Assembly: GCA_965248735.1 (NCBI GenBank)
Contig: OZ252146.1
Coordinates: 992,001-1,056,000 of the forward strand
DNA length: 64,000 nucleotides
DNA from: Aldehydirespirator sp965248735
Lineage (GTDB): Bacteria; Actinomycetota; Acidimicrobiia; Acidimicrobiales; Aldehydirespiratoraceae
Direction: 5' to 3'
Shown: piece after piece, positions 41,428 through 50,581 of the stretch
Numbering within the stretch: the first letter of the stretch is position 1
How the letters are laid out: each line of letters begins with the position of its first letter
Program-made: the position numbers and the translations under genes
The notes under the pieces: model-generated
Database searches by the model: none
What the model was told of the DNA's origin: nothing
What the model saw: the letters and a program-made list of their open reading frames with translations, nothing else

Positions 41428-43989
41428 ATGAGCGACGCGGCAGACGGAACGGGCGGCGACCCCGCGGACTTCACGTCCGGCCAGGGCGGCGGCCCCGCGG
41501 ACTTCACGTCGGGCCAGGGCGCCGGCGTCACCATCGTCGAGATCCAGGAGGAGATGGAGAGCTCGTTCCTGGACTACGCCATGTCGGTTATCATCAGCCG
41601 GGCTCTGCCCGACGCCCGCGACGGTCTCAAGCCTGTGCATCGGCGGATCCTGTGGTCGATGTACGACCAGGGCTTCCGGCCCGGTCGGGGCCACGTCAAG
41701 TGCGCCCGGGTCGTGGGCGACGTGATGGCCCGGTTCCACCCCCACGGCGACGCGGCCATCTACGACGCCTTGGCCCGCATGGCCCAGCCCTTCTCGCTCC
41801 AGCACCCCCTCATCGACTTCCACGGCAATTACGGGTCTCCCGAGGACCCGCCGGCCGCGGCTCGCTACACCGAGTGCCGCCTCGATCCGCTGGCCATGTC
41901 GATGCTTGCCGACATCGGCGAGAACACCGTCGACTTCATCGACAATTACTCGGGGGACTTCACCGAGCCCGCGGTGCTTCCGGCCCGCCTGCCGAACCTC
42001 TTGGTGAACGGCAGCCAGGGGATCGCGGTGGGGATGGCCACCAGCATCCCGCCCCACAACCTCGCCGAGGTGATCGACGCGGTAGTGCACCTGCTGGAGG
42101 TTCCCGACGCCGGTACCGAGGACTTGATGGTGTACATGCAGGGTCCGGACTTCCCCACCGGCGGGCAGATCCTCGGCCGCAGCGGGTTCGAGTCGGCCTA
42201 CCGCACCGGCCGCGGCTCAGTGAAGATGCGGGCCGATGTGGTCGTCGCCGAGACGGGTGGCCGCCGCGCCCTCGTCGTCACCGCCCTGCCCTATCAGGTG
42301 TCGGCCGGGGCCGTCGCCCGCAAGATTGCCGACCTGGTCAACGCCAGGGAGCTCGAGGGCATTGCCGACGTGAACGACGAGTCCTCAGGCGACGAGACCC
42401 GCTTCGTGATCAAACTCAAGCGCGATGCCAACCCGGAGGTGGTGCTCAACAATCTCTGGAAGCACACCCCGCTGCAGTCCAGCTTCGCGATGAACATGGT
42501 GGCGCTGGTGGACGGCGTGCCGCGCACGCTCACCCTCCGGGACGCGCTCGATGCCTATGTCGCGCACCAGGTCGAGGTGGTCACCCGGCGCTCGGAGTTC
42601 CGTCTGGCCGCGGCCCGGGCCCGACTCCACATCGTGGAGGGATTGCTGCGTGCCCTGGGCGCCATCGATGAGATCATCGCGTTGATCAGAGCCAGCGAGG
42701 ACACCGGCTCCGCCCGCGCCGGCCTGATGGGCGAGCCGTTTGACTTCTCCGAGGCGCAGGCCAATCACATCCTCGACATGGCCCTGTCTCGACTGACCCG
42801 TCTGGGCCGCAGCCAGCTTGAGGCCGAGGCCGGCGAGAAGCGGAGCCTGATCGCCGACCTGGAGGCTCTGCTCTCCGACGATGTGCGGGTGCGGATGGCT
42901 ATTCGCGATGAGCTCAGGGAGATCTCCGAGAAGTTCGCGGTCGGTCGCCGGTCGTTGCTCGAGATCGATCCGGGCGAGCTCAACATCGAGGATCTGATCG
43001 ACGACGATGACCTGGTCTTCACCATGTCGGCGTCCGGCTACGTGAAGACGGTGGCCGTTGACGAGTTCCGCCTCCAGGGCCGCGGCGGCCGCGGGGTGGC
43101 CGGAGCGAGGCTCAAGGAGGCCGACACCGTTACGCACCTCATCCACACCACCGCCCACTCCTACCTGCTGTTCTTCAGCAACTTCGGCCAGGTGTACCGG
43201 CTCAAGGCCCACGAGGTTCCGGTGGCGTCGCGCACGGCCCGCGGAACCTCCATTGTGAACTTGCTGTCGCTGCAGGACGGGGAGCGCATCCAGGCCGTGA
43301 TCGACACCCGCGACTACGAGACGAACCGCTACCTGTTCTTCGCCACTGCCAAGGGCCGGGTCAAGAGGACGAAGCTCACCGCCTACGACTCGTCGCGAAA
43401 GGCAGGGCTCATAGCCATTCACCTGCGGGACGGTGACGAGCTGGTGGCGGTCATCCCCACCGACGGTGTTCACGACATTCTGCTGTCGTCGCGACTGGGC
43501 CAGACGGCGCGATTCGCCCAAGACCGGGTGCGCGAGATGGGCCGGGCCGCGGCCGGTGTGATCGGGCTGAAGTTCAAACGTGCCGGTGATGCCGTCGTGT
43601 CATGCGCGCTGGCCCGCCCGGAGGCGACGCTGCTCCATGTGACGACTCTCGGCTATGGAAAGCGGACGCAGGTCGAGGAATTCAACTGCAAGGGCCGGGC
43701 CGCTCAGGGTGTGATGGGGATCAGGCTCACCAAAGACAGGGGCGAGGTGGTCGGCACGCTTGTGGTCGACGCTGGTGACGAGATATTCGCCGTCAGCCGA
43801 GACGGCGTGGTCATCCGCATTCCCGTGTCGGACATCTCTGTTCGGAGCCGATTGGGGATGGGTGTGAAGGTGATGAGTCCCGACGCTGGCGACGAGGTTG
43901 TGGCCATCGCGCTCGTTGGCGACGAAGTGAACGGCGATGCCGGCAAGGATGCCGACGGTGACCGGGAAGGGGCGCCGGGCGGGCAATGA
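41428..43989 (+). CDS. gyrA: DNA gyrase subunit A
   Basis: Cleavage subunit of gyrase, 853 aa. The N-terminus carries a duplicated 11-residue unit (DPADFTSGQ, GPADFTSGQ) before VEIQEEMESSFLDYAMSVI. The active-site tyrosine is Tyr147 (ARYTECRL). The quinolone-pocket helix reads FHPHGDAAIYDA, so both positions equivalent to E. coli Ser83 and Ala84 are Ala (109 and 110). The C-terminal beta-pinwheel has a GyrA-box variant (QGRGGRG), consistent with supercoiling activity. It overlaps the TadG-like gene by ATGA. Confidence 0.97.
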   Translation: MSDAADGTGGDPADFTSGQGGGPADFTSGQGAGVTIVEIQEEMESSFLDYAMSVIISRALPDARDGLKPVHRRILWSMYDQGFRPGRGHVKCARVVGDVMARFHPHGDAAIYDALARMAQPFSLQHPLIDFHGNYGSPEDPPAAARYTECRLDPLAMSMLADIGENTVDFIDNYSGDFTEPAVLPARLPNLLVNGSQGIAVGMATSIPPHNLAEVIDAVVHLLEVPDAGTEDLMVYMQGPDFPTGGQILGRSGFESAYRTGRGSVKMRADVVVAETGGRRALVVTALPYQVSAGAVARKIADLVNARELEGIADVNDESSGDETRFVIKLKRDANPEVVLNNLWKHTPLQSSFAMNMVALVDGVPRTLTLRDALDAYVAHQVEVVTRRSEFRLAAARARLHIVEGLLRALGAIDEIIALIRASEDTGSARAGLMGEPFDFSEAQANHILDMALSRLTRLGRSQLEAEAGEKRSLIADLEALLSDDVRVRMAIRDELREISEKFAVGRRSLLEIDPGELNIEDLIDDDDLVFTMSASGYVKTVAVDEFRLQGRGGRGVAGARLKEADTVTHLIHTTAHSYLLFFSNFGQVYRLKAHEVPVASRTARGTSIVNLLSLQDGERIQAVIDTRDYETNRYLFFATAKGRVKRTKLTAYDSSRKAGLIAIHLRDGDELVAVIPTDGVHDILLSSRLGQTARFAQDRVREMGRAAAGVIGLKFKRAGDAVVSCALARPEATLLHVTTLGYGKRTQVEEFNCKGRAAQGVMGIRLTKDRGEVVGTLVVDAGDEIFAVSRDGVVIRIPVSDISVRSRLGMGVKVMSPDAGDEVVAIALVGDEVNGDAGKDADGDREGAPGGQ
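41452..41517 (+). repeat. 2 x 33-bp tandem repeat in the gyrA 5' end
   Basis: Two near-identical 33-bp units (41452-41484 and 41485-41517) encode GGDPADFTSGQ and GGGPADFTSGQ. The repeat lies in a variable N-terminal extension ahead of the conserved gyrase fold. Confidence 0.8.
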
Positions 43990-44342
43990 CGGCTCGGGCG
44001 AGGCCCGGGCCCCGGGACCGGGGGCAGGCAGTGCCCCTGATGGCGGCCATGCTCTTCTTGGCGATGGGCGCCGTTGTTGCCATGATCGAGATCGGGCGGC
44101 TGCTGAACGAGAGCGCCGCCGCCCGCACCGCCGCCGACGCGGCGGCCCTGGCTGGTGCCGTCGACGGCCCCGATGGGGCCGCGTCGATCGCGGCCGCCAA
44201 CGGTGCAGTGTTGCTCTCGTATGACGAGGAGGAACCCGCGGACGGCTCTGATGCCGTGCTGGTGACCGTCACCGTGCAAGTCGGCCGCGCCAGCCGGGCG
44301 GCTCGAGCCGAACGGCTGGTGGAGTGGACGGCCCCTGACTAG
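43986..44342 (+). CDS. TadE/TadG-like (Flp pilus assembly type) membrane protein
   Basis: A protein of 118 aa. The opening RDRGQAVPLMAAMLFLAMGAVVAMIEIGRLLNESAAARTAADAAALA, cited here as two blocks (DRGQAVPLMAAMLFL and AARTAADAAALAGA), is the pseudopilin-like TadE/TadG-type N-terminal helix. A short beta-rich extracytoplasmic part follows. No other tad genes are present and the position just after gyrA is unusual. It is coupled to gyrA by ATGA. Function unclear. Confidence 0.75.
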   Translation: MTARARPGPRDRGQAVPLMAAMLFLAMGAVVAMIEIGRLLNESAAARTAADAAALAGAVDGPDGAASIAAANGAVLLSYDEEEPADGSDAVLVTVTVQVGRASRAARAERLVEWTAPD

Positions 44343-44412
44343 GCCGGGCCGAAGCGAGGATTGGCCGGTTGGGCGTAGACTGCCGGTTCGTCGGAGGTGC
44401 CAGAGGATACTC

Positions 44413-45072
44413 ATGAGCGACGAGTCGACTTCTGGCACCGATGAGCAGCAGCCCGTTCCGCCGTCCGCCGACGCGCCGGCTGGGCTCCAGTCCTCAGCGG
44501 GAGAGGATGCCGCCGACGCAATGCTCGGGCCCCGGCCGAGGCCCGCCCCCCGCTCGGCGATGGGCCGGGCCTATCAGGCCCGGTCCAACCGACGCCTGCG
44601 GGCTCGCCGCGTCCGGCGGCTGGTCAGGCACGTCGAACCGTGGTCGGTGCTCAAGGTGTCTTTGGTTCTCTATTTCTGCGCTTGGGCGATCATGTTGTTC
44701 GTGGGGGTGACGCTGTGGAACCTGGCCGTCAACTCGGGCCTCGTCGCCGATGTTGAGAACTTCGCCGTGGAGTTGTTCGCGCTGGAGTCGTTCAAGATCA
44801 ACCCCGACCAAATCTTCCGGATAGCAGCTGTCGGCGGCCTCGTCTTGGTGTTGGCCGGCAGCGGCCTGACGGTGCTCGGAGCGGTGCTGTTCAACCTGAT
44901 CAGCGATGTGACCGGAGGAGTGCGCCTGACCGTGGTCGAGGAGGAGACTGCCCGCCCGCGGCCGCGCCGGGCCCGCAGGCGGGTTCTGGTCCAGGCTCCG
45001 CCATTGCCCGCGGCGAGGTCCGCGGGCCCGCCGCCCGATGCAACTGGTGGCGGTCGGGGAGGCCGCGGCTAG
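44413..45072 (+). CDS. DUF3566 transmembrane protein (Rv0007 type)
   Basis: A protein of 219 aa. A disordered acidic then basic N-terminus (1-70) is followed by the DUF3566 core: RRLVRHVEPWSVLKVSLVLYF, WAIMLFVGVTLWNLAV, a soluble middle and a second helix GGLVLVLAGSGLTVLGAVLF with NLISDVTGGVRLTVVEE. It lies downstream of gyrA and just before tRNA-Ile, exactly as Rv0007 in mycobacteria. The C-terminal 40 residues are Arg/Pro/Gly-rich. Function unknown. Confidence 0.88.
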   Translation: MSDESTSGTDEQQPVPPSADAPAGLQSSAGEDAADAMLGPRPRPAPRSAMGRAYQARSNRRLRARRVRRLVRHVEPWSVLKVSLVLYFCAWAIMLFVGVTLWNLAVNSGLVADVENFAVELFALESFKINPDQIFRIAAVGGLVLVLAGSGLTVLGAVLFNLISDVTGGVRLTVVEEETARPRPRRARRRVLVQAPPLPAARSAGPPPDATGGGRGGRG

Positions 45073-45087
45073 CGTGTAGCGCCGCTG

Positions 45088-45161
<74 letters not shown>

Positions 45162-45214
45162 ACTTCAGCCCCGACAGCGCCCGGAGAGCCGTCTTGGCCG
45201 CAGGATTCATCACG

Positions 45215-45346
45215 TTGGTCCGCCGGACGTTCGTTGCCATCGTCGCGGGCATGGCTCTGGCCGCCGCCATCCGGGTGCGGGGCCGCGGGGGCGTGCCCCC
45301 CCAGACCGGCGGGTGGCGGGAGCTGCGGGACGACGAGCTGGCGTGA
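45215..45346 (+). CDS. possible DLW-39-like small membrane protein
   Basis: A short reading frame of 43 codons from a TTG with AGGA 9 nt upstream. It has one hydrophobic helix (TFVAIVAGMALAAAI), then a polar tail ending GGWRELRDDELA. Actinobacteria often encode a DLW-39 protein of about 40 aa at this place after tRNA-Ile. The match here is by position and layout only. Its last codons are part of a tandem repeat. Confidence 0.4.
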   Translation: MVRRTFVAIVAGMALAAAIRVRGRGGVPPQTGGWRELRDDELA

Positions 45347-45453
45347 TCGCGTCTCGTAGCTGTGACGACGAGCTGGCGTGATCGCGTCTCGTAGCTGTGA
45401 CTGCTGAGCTTGCGTGATCGCGTCTCGTAGCTGTGACTGCTGAGCTTGCGGGC
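45329..45453 (+). repeat. tandem repeat (35-36 bp, three copies plus part) at a gene junction
   Basis: Units at 45329-45363, 45364-45398 and 45399-45434, then a partial unit. They share GCGTGATCGCGTCTCGTAGC. The first two units begin with the last codons of the small gene (GACGACGAGCTGGCGTGA); the third and fourth begin with GACTGCTGAGCTTGCG, the first codons of the next gene. Confidence 0.85.
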
Positions 45454-46455
45454 GCACGTGCGGTCGTGTTCGGTGCCGGGGCTACGGGCCTCCGGATTGT
45501 GCGCATGCTCGACCAGAGTTCAGCTGTCCGATCGGTGGAGGTACGGGACACGGACCCGGCCCGGCTGCGGGAAGTCTCAAACGTGTTGGGCCCGAAGACC
45601 AGGGTCGGCCAGGGATCGGCCGTGCCCGACGGGACCGATCTGGTGGTGGTGGCCACCCCATCGGGTACGCAAGCCAGCATCGCCCGGGCTGCGGTGAAGG
45701 CCAGCGCGGCCGTTGTCACCACCACCAACGAGATAGGTGAGACCCGCGACCTGCTCGCGACCGATCAGCAGGCCCGACACCACGGAGTTCCTCTGGTGGT
45801 GGGTGCCGGCTACATGCCCGGACTCACCTGCCTGCTGGCCCGGGTCGGCGCCTCCGAGTTCGACGCCGTTGACGAGATCCATGTGGCCAAGGCCGGTACC
45901 GGGGGGCCGGTGTGCGCTCGCCAGCATCACCGGGCGCTGAGCAGTCTCGCCATCGACTGGCGCGACGGGCGCTGGACTCGCCGAGCGGGCGGCTCGGGAC
46001 GCGAGCTGTGCTGGTTTCCGGATCCCGTGGCCGGACGGGACTGCTACCGGGGGGCCCTCCCGGACGCGCTGTTGCTCGTGCCTGCCTTCCCCGGCGTCAA
46101 TCGGGTGACGGCGCGCATGGCCGCCACCCGCCGCGACCGGCTCACCGCGCCGCTGCCGATGATGCGCCGCCCTCATCCCGAGGGCGGTGCGGGCGCGGTG
46201 CGGGTTGAGCTTCGGGGCTGGCGCCGGGGGGAGCGCCATGTGGTCGTGCTCGGCTCCCAGGCGAGGCCGGCGGAAGGAGCGGCCGTGGTGGCCGTCGCGA
46301 CCGCGCTGCACCTGGCTGACATTGAGGCCTCCCCGGGCGCGATCGGGCTCGCGGCGATCGCTGATCCGGAGATGCTGCTGAGGTCGGTGACCGCTCGGGG
46401 ACTGCGACCCTCGCGGTTCGAGGGGTTCGCGCTCTCCCGTGAGGGCTGCTCGTGA
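45433..46455 (+). CDS. saccharopine-dehydrogenase-like NAD(P)-binding protein
   Basis: A protein of 340 aa from GTG 45433. A Rossmann fold opens with RAVVFGAGATGLRIVRML and continues with VEVRDTDPARL, TDLVVVATPSG and AAVVTTTNEIGETRDLL, which fits saccharopine dehydrogenase-like or related oxidoreductases. A second conserved block is GAGYMPGLTCLLA. The C-terminal domain is not diagnostic. The reaction is unknown. The start codon lies in the last unit of the tandem repeat. Confidence 0.8.
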   Translation: MTAELAGARAVVFGAGATGLRIVRMLDQSSAVRSVEVRDTDPARLREVSNVLGPKTRVGQGSAVPDGTDLVVVATPSGTQASIARAAVKASAAVVTTTNEIGETRDLLATDQQARHHGVPLVVGAGYMPGLTCLLARVGASEFDAVDEIHVAKAGTGGPVCARQHHRALSSLAIDWRDGRWTRRAGGSGRELCWFPDPVAGRDCYRGALPDALLLVPAFPGVNRVTARMAATRRDRLTAPLPMMRRPHPEGGAGAVRVELRGWRRGERHVVVLGSQARPAEGAAVVAVATALHLADIEASPGAIGLAAIADPEMLLRSVTARGLRPSRFEGFALSREGCS

Positions 46456-46494
46456 CTGCTGGCCAGATTGCAGATCCCTTCCTGACGGACCGGG

Positions 46495-47313
46495 CTATCG
46501 GAAGCAGGTCAGCAGATCTTCGTGGAGCAGTCCATTGGTGGCCACGGCCGAGCCGCTGCGCCATTCGTCCTCGCCGGCTGTGTCGGAGAACCGGCCGCCG
46601 GCCTCGGCCATGATCACTGACATCGGGGCGACGTCCCAGTCGAAGCACTCCGGGTCGACCATGGCGTCGGCCCGCCCGGTGGCGACGAGGGCGTAACCGT
46701 AGGCATCGCCCCAGGTGCGGACCCGGGCTCCGGCCGCACGGACCCGAGCCAGGGCGCGGTCGGGCCAGTAGGAGAGCCCGCTGGTGCAGACATATGAGCC
46801 TTCGAGGCCGGCGCTGTCACTCACCCGGCATGGCTCTCCGTCCCAGCGAGCACCCCGGCCCCGGCCGGCCCAGACGCACTCGTCGAGGGCGGGCAAACAG
46901 ATCACGCCCACCGCCGGGCCCCGGTCGTCCACCAGGGCCAGCAGGGTGGCATACAGGGGAACACCCTGAGCGAAGGCCTTGGTGCCGTCGATCGGGTCGA
47001 TCACCCAGGTGCGGTCGGTGTAGCCGGCCCAGTCGCCCTCCTCCTCGCCCCGGATCGTGTCGCCGGGATACGCCGCCGAGATCTCTGAGCGCAGGAACCG
47101 CTCGGCTGCGTAGTCGGCCTCGGTGACGGGCGACCCGTCGCTCTTGGCGGTAACGGAGAGATCCCGTTGCTGGTACCACTTCAGGGTGATCCGCCCGGCT
47201 CGCCGAGCGGCTTCCACCGCGAAATCGACCAGGTCTTGGTCGATCGGGCTTTCGACCGCGTCTCCGTTGACGCGGCCGGGTTGGTCCTCGTGCGGGTTGC
47301 TGATATCTTTCAT
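46495..47313 (-). CDS. inositol-monophosphatase-family phosphatase (HisN-like)
   Basis: Mg-dependent phosphatase of 272 aa. The metal motifs are DGSPVTEADYAAE, GEEEGD, WVIDPIDGTKAFAQGVPLYATL and the later CFDWDVAPMSVIMAEAGG. The KAF after DPIDGT and overall length suit the actinobacterial histidinol-phosphatase HisN, although inositol monophosphatase activity is possible. No other his genes are adjacent. It is convergent with the dehydrogenase-like gene. Confidence 0.88.
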   Translation of the reverse strand: MKDISNPHEDQPGRVNGDAVESPIDQDLVDFAVEAARRAGRITLKWYQQRDLSVTAKSDGSPVTEADYAAERFLRSEISAAYPGDTIRGEEEGDWAGYTDRTWVIDPIDGTKAFAQGVPLYATLLALVDDRGPAVGVICLPALDECVWAGRGRGARWDGEPCRVSDSAGLEGSYVCTSGLSYWPDRALARVRAAGARVRTWGDAYGYALVATGRADAMVDPECFDWDVAPMSVIMAEAGGRFSDTAGEDEWRSGSAVATNGLLHEDLLTCFR

Positions 47314-47388
47314 GTTATGTCAGTCAGTATCTTGTCGGGCGTCACTCTGTCCAGCGTCACTTTGTATGGTCAAGCCACCATAAAGATC

Positions 47389-47778
47389 ATGCAAGCGGAG
47401 CGATGCCGCTCGGTGGCGGACACGCTCGACCTTCGGCGTGCCGCGCTTGTCGAGCGCCACCGTCCAGTGGTAGCCCTGCACCGCGAAGAGGTTTGGAGGG
47501 GTCGGGCTGCCACTGCCAGCCGTGCCAGACTGCAACGCGTCATCGGCGCGGCACTGTATTCCCTCGGGCTCGACCTAGCGACCGCCAGCCGGGCTCTGCG
47601 CAGTGAGGCCTCAAGGCTCGAGCAGGACGCGGCGGCGCTGAGGAGCCAGGCTCGAGCGCTGGCCGAGACCGAGGCGCGAGCGTCCCGCGCTCTGGCCCGG
47701 GGTCGATCGCCTGAGGGGGCAGTTGGGCGCGCCTCGGGGGCGGCGAGCCCCTCTCGCCTGTCCTCCGCGCGCAGCTGA
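47389..47778 (+). CDS. hypothetical helical protein
   Basis: A protein of 129 aa from ATG 47389. It is Arg/Ala-rich and mostly helical, with possible coiled coil (LRSEASRLEQDAAALRSQARAL). An earlier ATG at 47317 would leave only 3 bp to the divergent hisN-like start, so the later start is preferred. I recognise no family. The reverse frame is also open but has no better features. Confidence 0.45.
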   Translation: MQAERCRSVADTLDLRRAALVERHRPVVALHREEVWRGRAATASRARLQRVIGAALYSLGLDLATASRALRSEASRLEQDAAALRSQARALAETEARASRALARGRSPEGAVGRASGAASPSRLSSARS

Positions 47779-47811
47779 CAGGTAGCTAGTCCCTCGCGTA
47801 ATGTTGAGAGC

Positions 47812-49035
47812 ATGATCATCGACACACTCCGGTCTGTCCTGCGATTTCGCCGGTTCGAGTTCAACGCGACCAAGCGGCGGCTGCAGAAGGCGGCCAGCAT
47901 CGAAGATCTCCGCAAGATGGCCCGCCGGCGCCTGCCCGGCGGCGTGTTCGATTACATCGACGGCGGCGCGGAGGACGAGGTCGCGATGGACCGCAACACC
48001 CGCGGCTTCCGTGACATGGAGTTCGTCCCAAGGGTGTTGCGCGATATGGGAACGGTGGACACGACCGGCACGGTCCTCGGCCGCGACGTGCCCTTCCCGC
48101 TCATCCTCGCGCCCACCGGGTTCACCCGAATCGCGCATCCCCCCGGCGAACTGGCTGTGGCCCGCGCCGCCGAGCGCGCCGGTCTGCCGTACTCGCTCTC
48201 GACGATGGGGACGCGCTCGGTGGAGGAGGTGGCTGCGGTCAGCAACGGCTCGAAGTGGTTCCAAGTCTATGTTTGGCGCGACAAGGGCCTGCTCAAGGAC
48301 ATGATCCTGCGAGCCGGGGAGGCCGGCTTCGATGTGCTTTGCATCACCGTCGACGCGGCCATGCTGGGCCGCCGCGAGCGCGATGTTCGCCGGGGCTTCA
48401 CCCTGCCGCCCAAGATGGGCATCAACATCCTCTTCGAGGGCATGATCCGCCCGAGCTGGAGCCTGCGCTTCGCGTTCTCGGAGCCGATCTCGTTCGCCAA
48501 CGTCGCCGGCAACACCAACATCGACGGATCGACCGCTGTCGATCTGGCCGCGTTCATGAACGAGCAGTTCGATCCCGCCCTGTCGTGGGAGGACGTGGAG
48601 TGGATGCGGTCGCTGTGGGATGGCCCGGTGCTGGTCAAGGGCGTCCAGAGCGTCGCTGACGCGGTCATCGCTCGCGACCGGGGACTCGACGGCATCGTGC
48701 TGTCCAACCACGGCGGCCGCCAGCTCGACTCGGCCCCATCCATCATCGAGCTGGTCCAGCCGGTGGCCGAGGCTATCGGCGGCGATCTCGACATCGTGTG
48801 CGACGGCGGGGTTCGCCGGGGGAGCGACATCGTCAAGGCGCTCGCGCTCGGGGCGACGTCGTGCATGATCGGCCGCCCGTACCTGTACGGCCTGGCCGCC
48901 GCGGGCGAGGAGGGCGTCGACTGGGTGATCGAGCACCTGCGCACAGGCATGAAGCGGGACATGGCCCTGTGCGGCGCCGCCAGCGTGGCCGAGCTGACGC
49001 CGGACCTGATCTACCGGGCCGAGACCGGCAGATAA
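47812..49035 (+). CDS. FMN-dependent alpha-hydroxyacid oxidase/dehydrogenase (LldD-like)
   Basis: Flavoprotein of 407 aa in the L-lactate dehydrogenase / lactate monooxygenase / glycolate oxidase family. Motifs are DYIDGGAEDEVAMDRN (active-site Tyr), ILAPTGFTRIAHPPGE, WFQVYVW, VKGVQSVADAV, the catalytic His/Arg block LSNHGGRQLDSAPS, and IVCDGGVRRGSDIVKALALGA. It would oxidise an S-2-hydroxyacid. The precise substrate cannot be read from sequence. It lies just upstream of an aminotransferase gene on the same strand. Confidence 0.92.
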   Translation: MIIDTLRSVLRFRRFEFNATKRRLQKAASIEDLRKMARRRLPGGVFDYIDGGAEDEVAMDRNTRGFRDMEFVPRVLRDMGTVDTTGTVLGRDVPFPLILAPTGFTRIAHPPGELAVARAAERAGLPYSLSTMGTRSVEEVAAVSNGSKWFQVYVWRDKGLLKDMILRAGEAGFDVLCITVDAAMLGRRERDVRRGFTLPPKMGINILFEGMIRPSWSLRFAFSEPISFANVAGNTNIDGSTAVDLAAFMNEQFDPALSWEDVEWMRSLWDGPVLVKGVQSVADAVIARDRGLDGIVLSNHGGRQLDSAPSIIELVQPVAEAIGGDLDIVCDGGVRRGSDIVKALALGATSCMIGRPYLYGLAAAGEEGVDWVIEHLRTGMKRDMALCGAASVAELTPDLIYRAETGR

Positions 49036-49172
49036 TCTCACGCCTCGCGTAGACGCTCGCCTTGAAACCGGAGGGCGCCTTCGCAACACGTTAGACATAT
49101 TCACAATCATGTTGTAGTCTCTAATCAAAGTTGGCCGGACGGGGGTCAGGCGCCTTGGCGCAGGAGGCTCGC

Positions 49173-50546
49173 ATGCAGGGGGATCATCGGCAGGCTCACC
49201 GTTACCTGCTGCCGCACTTCACGCGCGGCAACGCATGGCGCCGCGACGACTTGGTGGTGATCGACCGGGGAGAGGGCTGCTACGTCTGGGACACGGAGGG
49301 AACCCAGTACCTGGATGGCCTGTCCGGACTGTTCTGCACCAACCTCGGCCACGGGCGCAGCGATCTCACCGCGGCCGCGGCCAAGCAGATGGACAGGCTG
49401 GCCTTTTTTTCGAACTGGGGGTTCGCCCATCCTGCGTCAATAGAGGCGGCGTCATTCATCGGCGCGGTCACGCCCGGCGATCTGGACCGAGTGTTCTTCG
49501 TGAACTCCGGCTCCGAGGCGGTGGAGGCAGCCTTCAAGTTCGCCCGCTGCTACCACTTGGCCAACGGCGAAGACGCCCGCCACAAGGTGATCGCCCGCCG
49601 ATGGGCCTACCACGGCACCACCCTGGGCGCCTTGGCGGCCACTGGCGTTCCCAACCTGCGCGACCCCTTTGAGCCCATGCTTCCCGGCTTTGTGCGCCAC
49701 GTAGACAACACGCTCGGTTGCACCGGCGAGCCCCAGATTCCCGCTCGAGATCTGGCCTGCGTGGCCGCAGTGGAGGAGGCGATCCTCAGCGAGGGTCCCG
49801 AGACAGTGGCCATGGTGATTGCCGAGCCTGTCCAGAATGGCCGGGGGGCGCTCGTGCCGCCGGAGGGGTATTGGCAGGAGCTGCGCCGCATCTGTGACGA
49901 GCACGGCGTGCTGCTCTGCGCCGACGAGGTGATCAACTCCTTTGGCCGTCTCGGCTATTGGTTCGGCAGCGAGCGCTTCGGTGCCCAGCCCGACTTGATC
50001 ACCTTCGCCAAGGGAGTCACCAGCGCCTACCAGCCCCTCGGGGGCTTGGTGGTGCGGGGGACTCTCGTAGACCGGGTGTGGGATTCACCCATGGCGATGT
50101 TCGCCCATGGCTCCACCTTCGGCGGGCATCCAGTGGCCACCGCGGTGGCGGTGGCGAACATGGCCGCCATGCGCGACGAGGAGGTGTTCGCCAATGTGCT
50201 GGCCACCGAGGATCACCTCGGCGACGGCCTGAGGGCTCTGATGGCAGCGCACTCCTGTGTCAAGGACGTAAGGGGGGCCGGGTACTTCCACTACGTGGAG
50301 CTCATGAGGGACCGCGCCGCCGGCACCGAACTGAGCGAGGCAGAGTTCGCCCGGTTGCTTCCCGGCGGTGGACTGGACCGGTTCGTCCGGGAGGCTCGCG
50401 TGCTGGTGCGGCCCGACTCGCGTGGCGCCGCCATGCTGGCGATAGCGCCGCCGTTGGTGGCCGACGCCGCCGTGATCGACGACCTGCTGAGCCGGGTCGA
50501 CCAAGTGCTCGACCGCGTTGGCGGTTGGCTGAAGACCTCGAATTGA
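49173..50546 (+). CDS. class III pyridoxal-phosphate aminotransferase (omega type)
   Basis: A protein of about 457 aa from ATG 49173, which has GGAGG 7 nt upstream (earlier GTG at 49131 also possible). Class III marks are GLSGLFCTNLGHGR, FFVNSGSEAVEAAFKFAR, YHGTTLGALAATG, LLCADEVINSFGRLG and the cofactor lysine in ITFAKGVTSAYQPLGG. Enzymes of this type transfer terminal amino groups (taurine, beta-alanine, diamines) to pyruvate. The following genes, a TauA-like binding protein and phosphotransacetylase, make taurine-pyruvate aminotransferase one reasonable hypothesis. Confidence 0.9.
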   Translation: MQGDHRQAHRYLLPHFTRGNAWRRDDLVVIDRGEGCYVWDTEGTQYLDGLSGLFCTNLGHGRSDLTAAAAKQMDRLAFFSNWGFAHPASIEAASFIGAVTPGDLDRVFFVNSGSEAVEAAFKFARCYHLANGEDARHKVIARRWAYHGTTLGALAATGVPNLRDPFEPMLPGFVRHVDNTLGCTGEPQIPARDLACVAAVEEAILSEGPETVAMVIAEPVQNGRGALVPPEGYWQELRRICDEHGVLLCADEVINSFGRLGYWFGSERFGAQPDLITFAKGVTSAYQPLGGLVVRGTLVDRVWDSPMAMFAHGSTFGGHPVATAVAVANMAAMRDEEVFANVLATEDHLGDGLRALMAAHSCVKDVRGAGYFHYVELMRDRAAGTELSEAEFARLLPGGGLDRFVREARVLVRPDSRGAAMLAIAPPLVADAAVIDDLLSRVDQVLDRVGGWLKTSN

Positions 50547-50581
50547 GGCTTTCAAGTATCCATTGGGATAGAGAGAGCACG

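Noticed and set aside
47370..47915. Minus-strand frame of 181 codons opposite the hypothetical helical protein
   Set aside because: It would overlap the alpha-hydroxyacid oxidase start and is Arg/Ser-rich; the plus-strand reading is more protein-like, though neither is strong.
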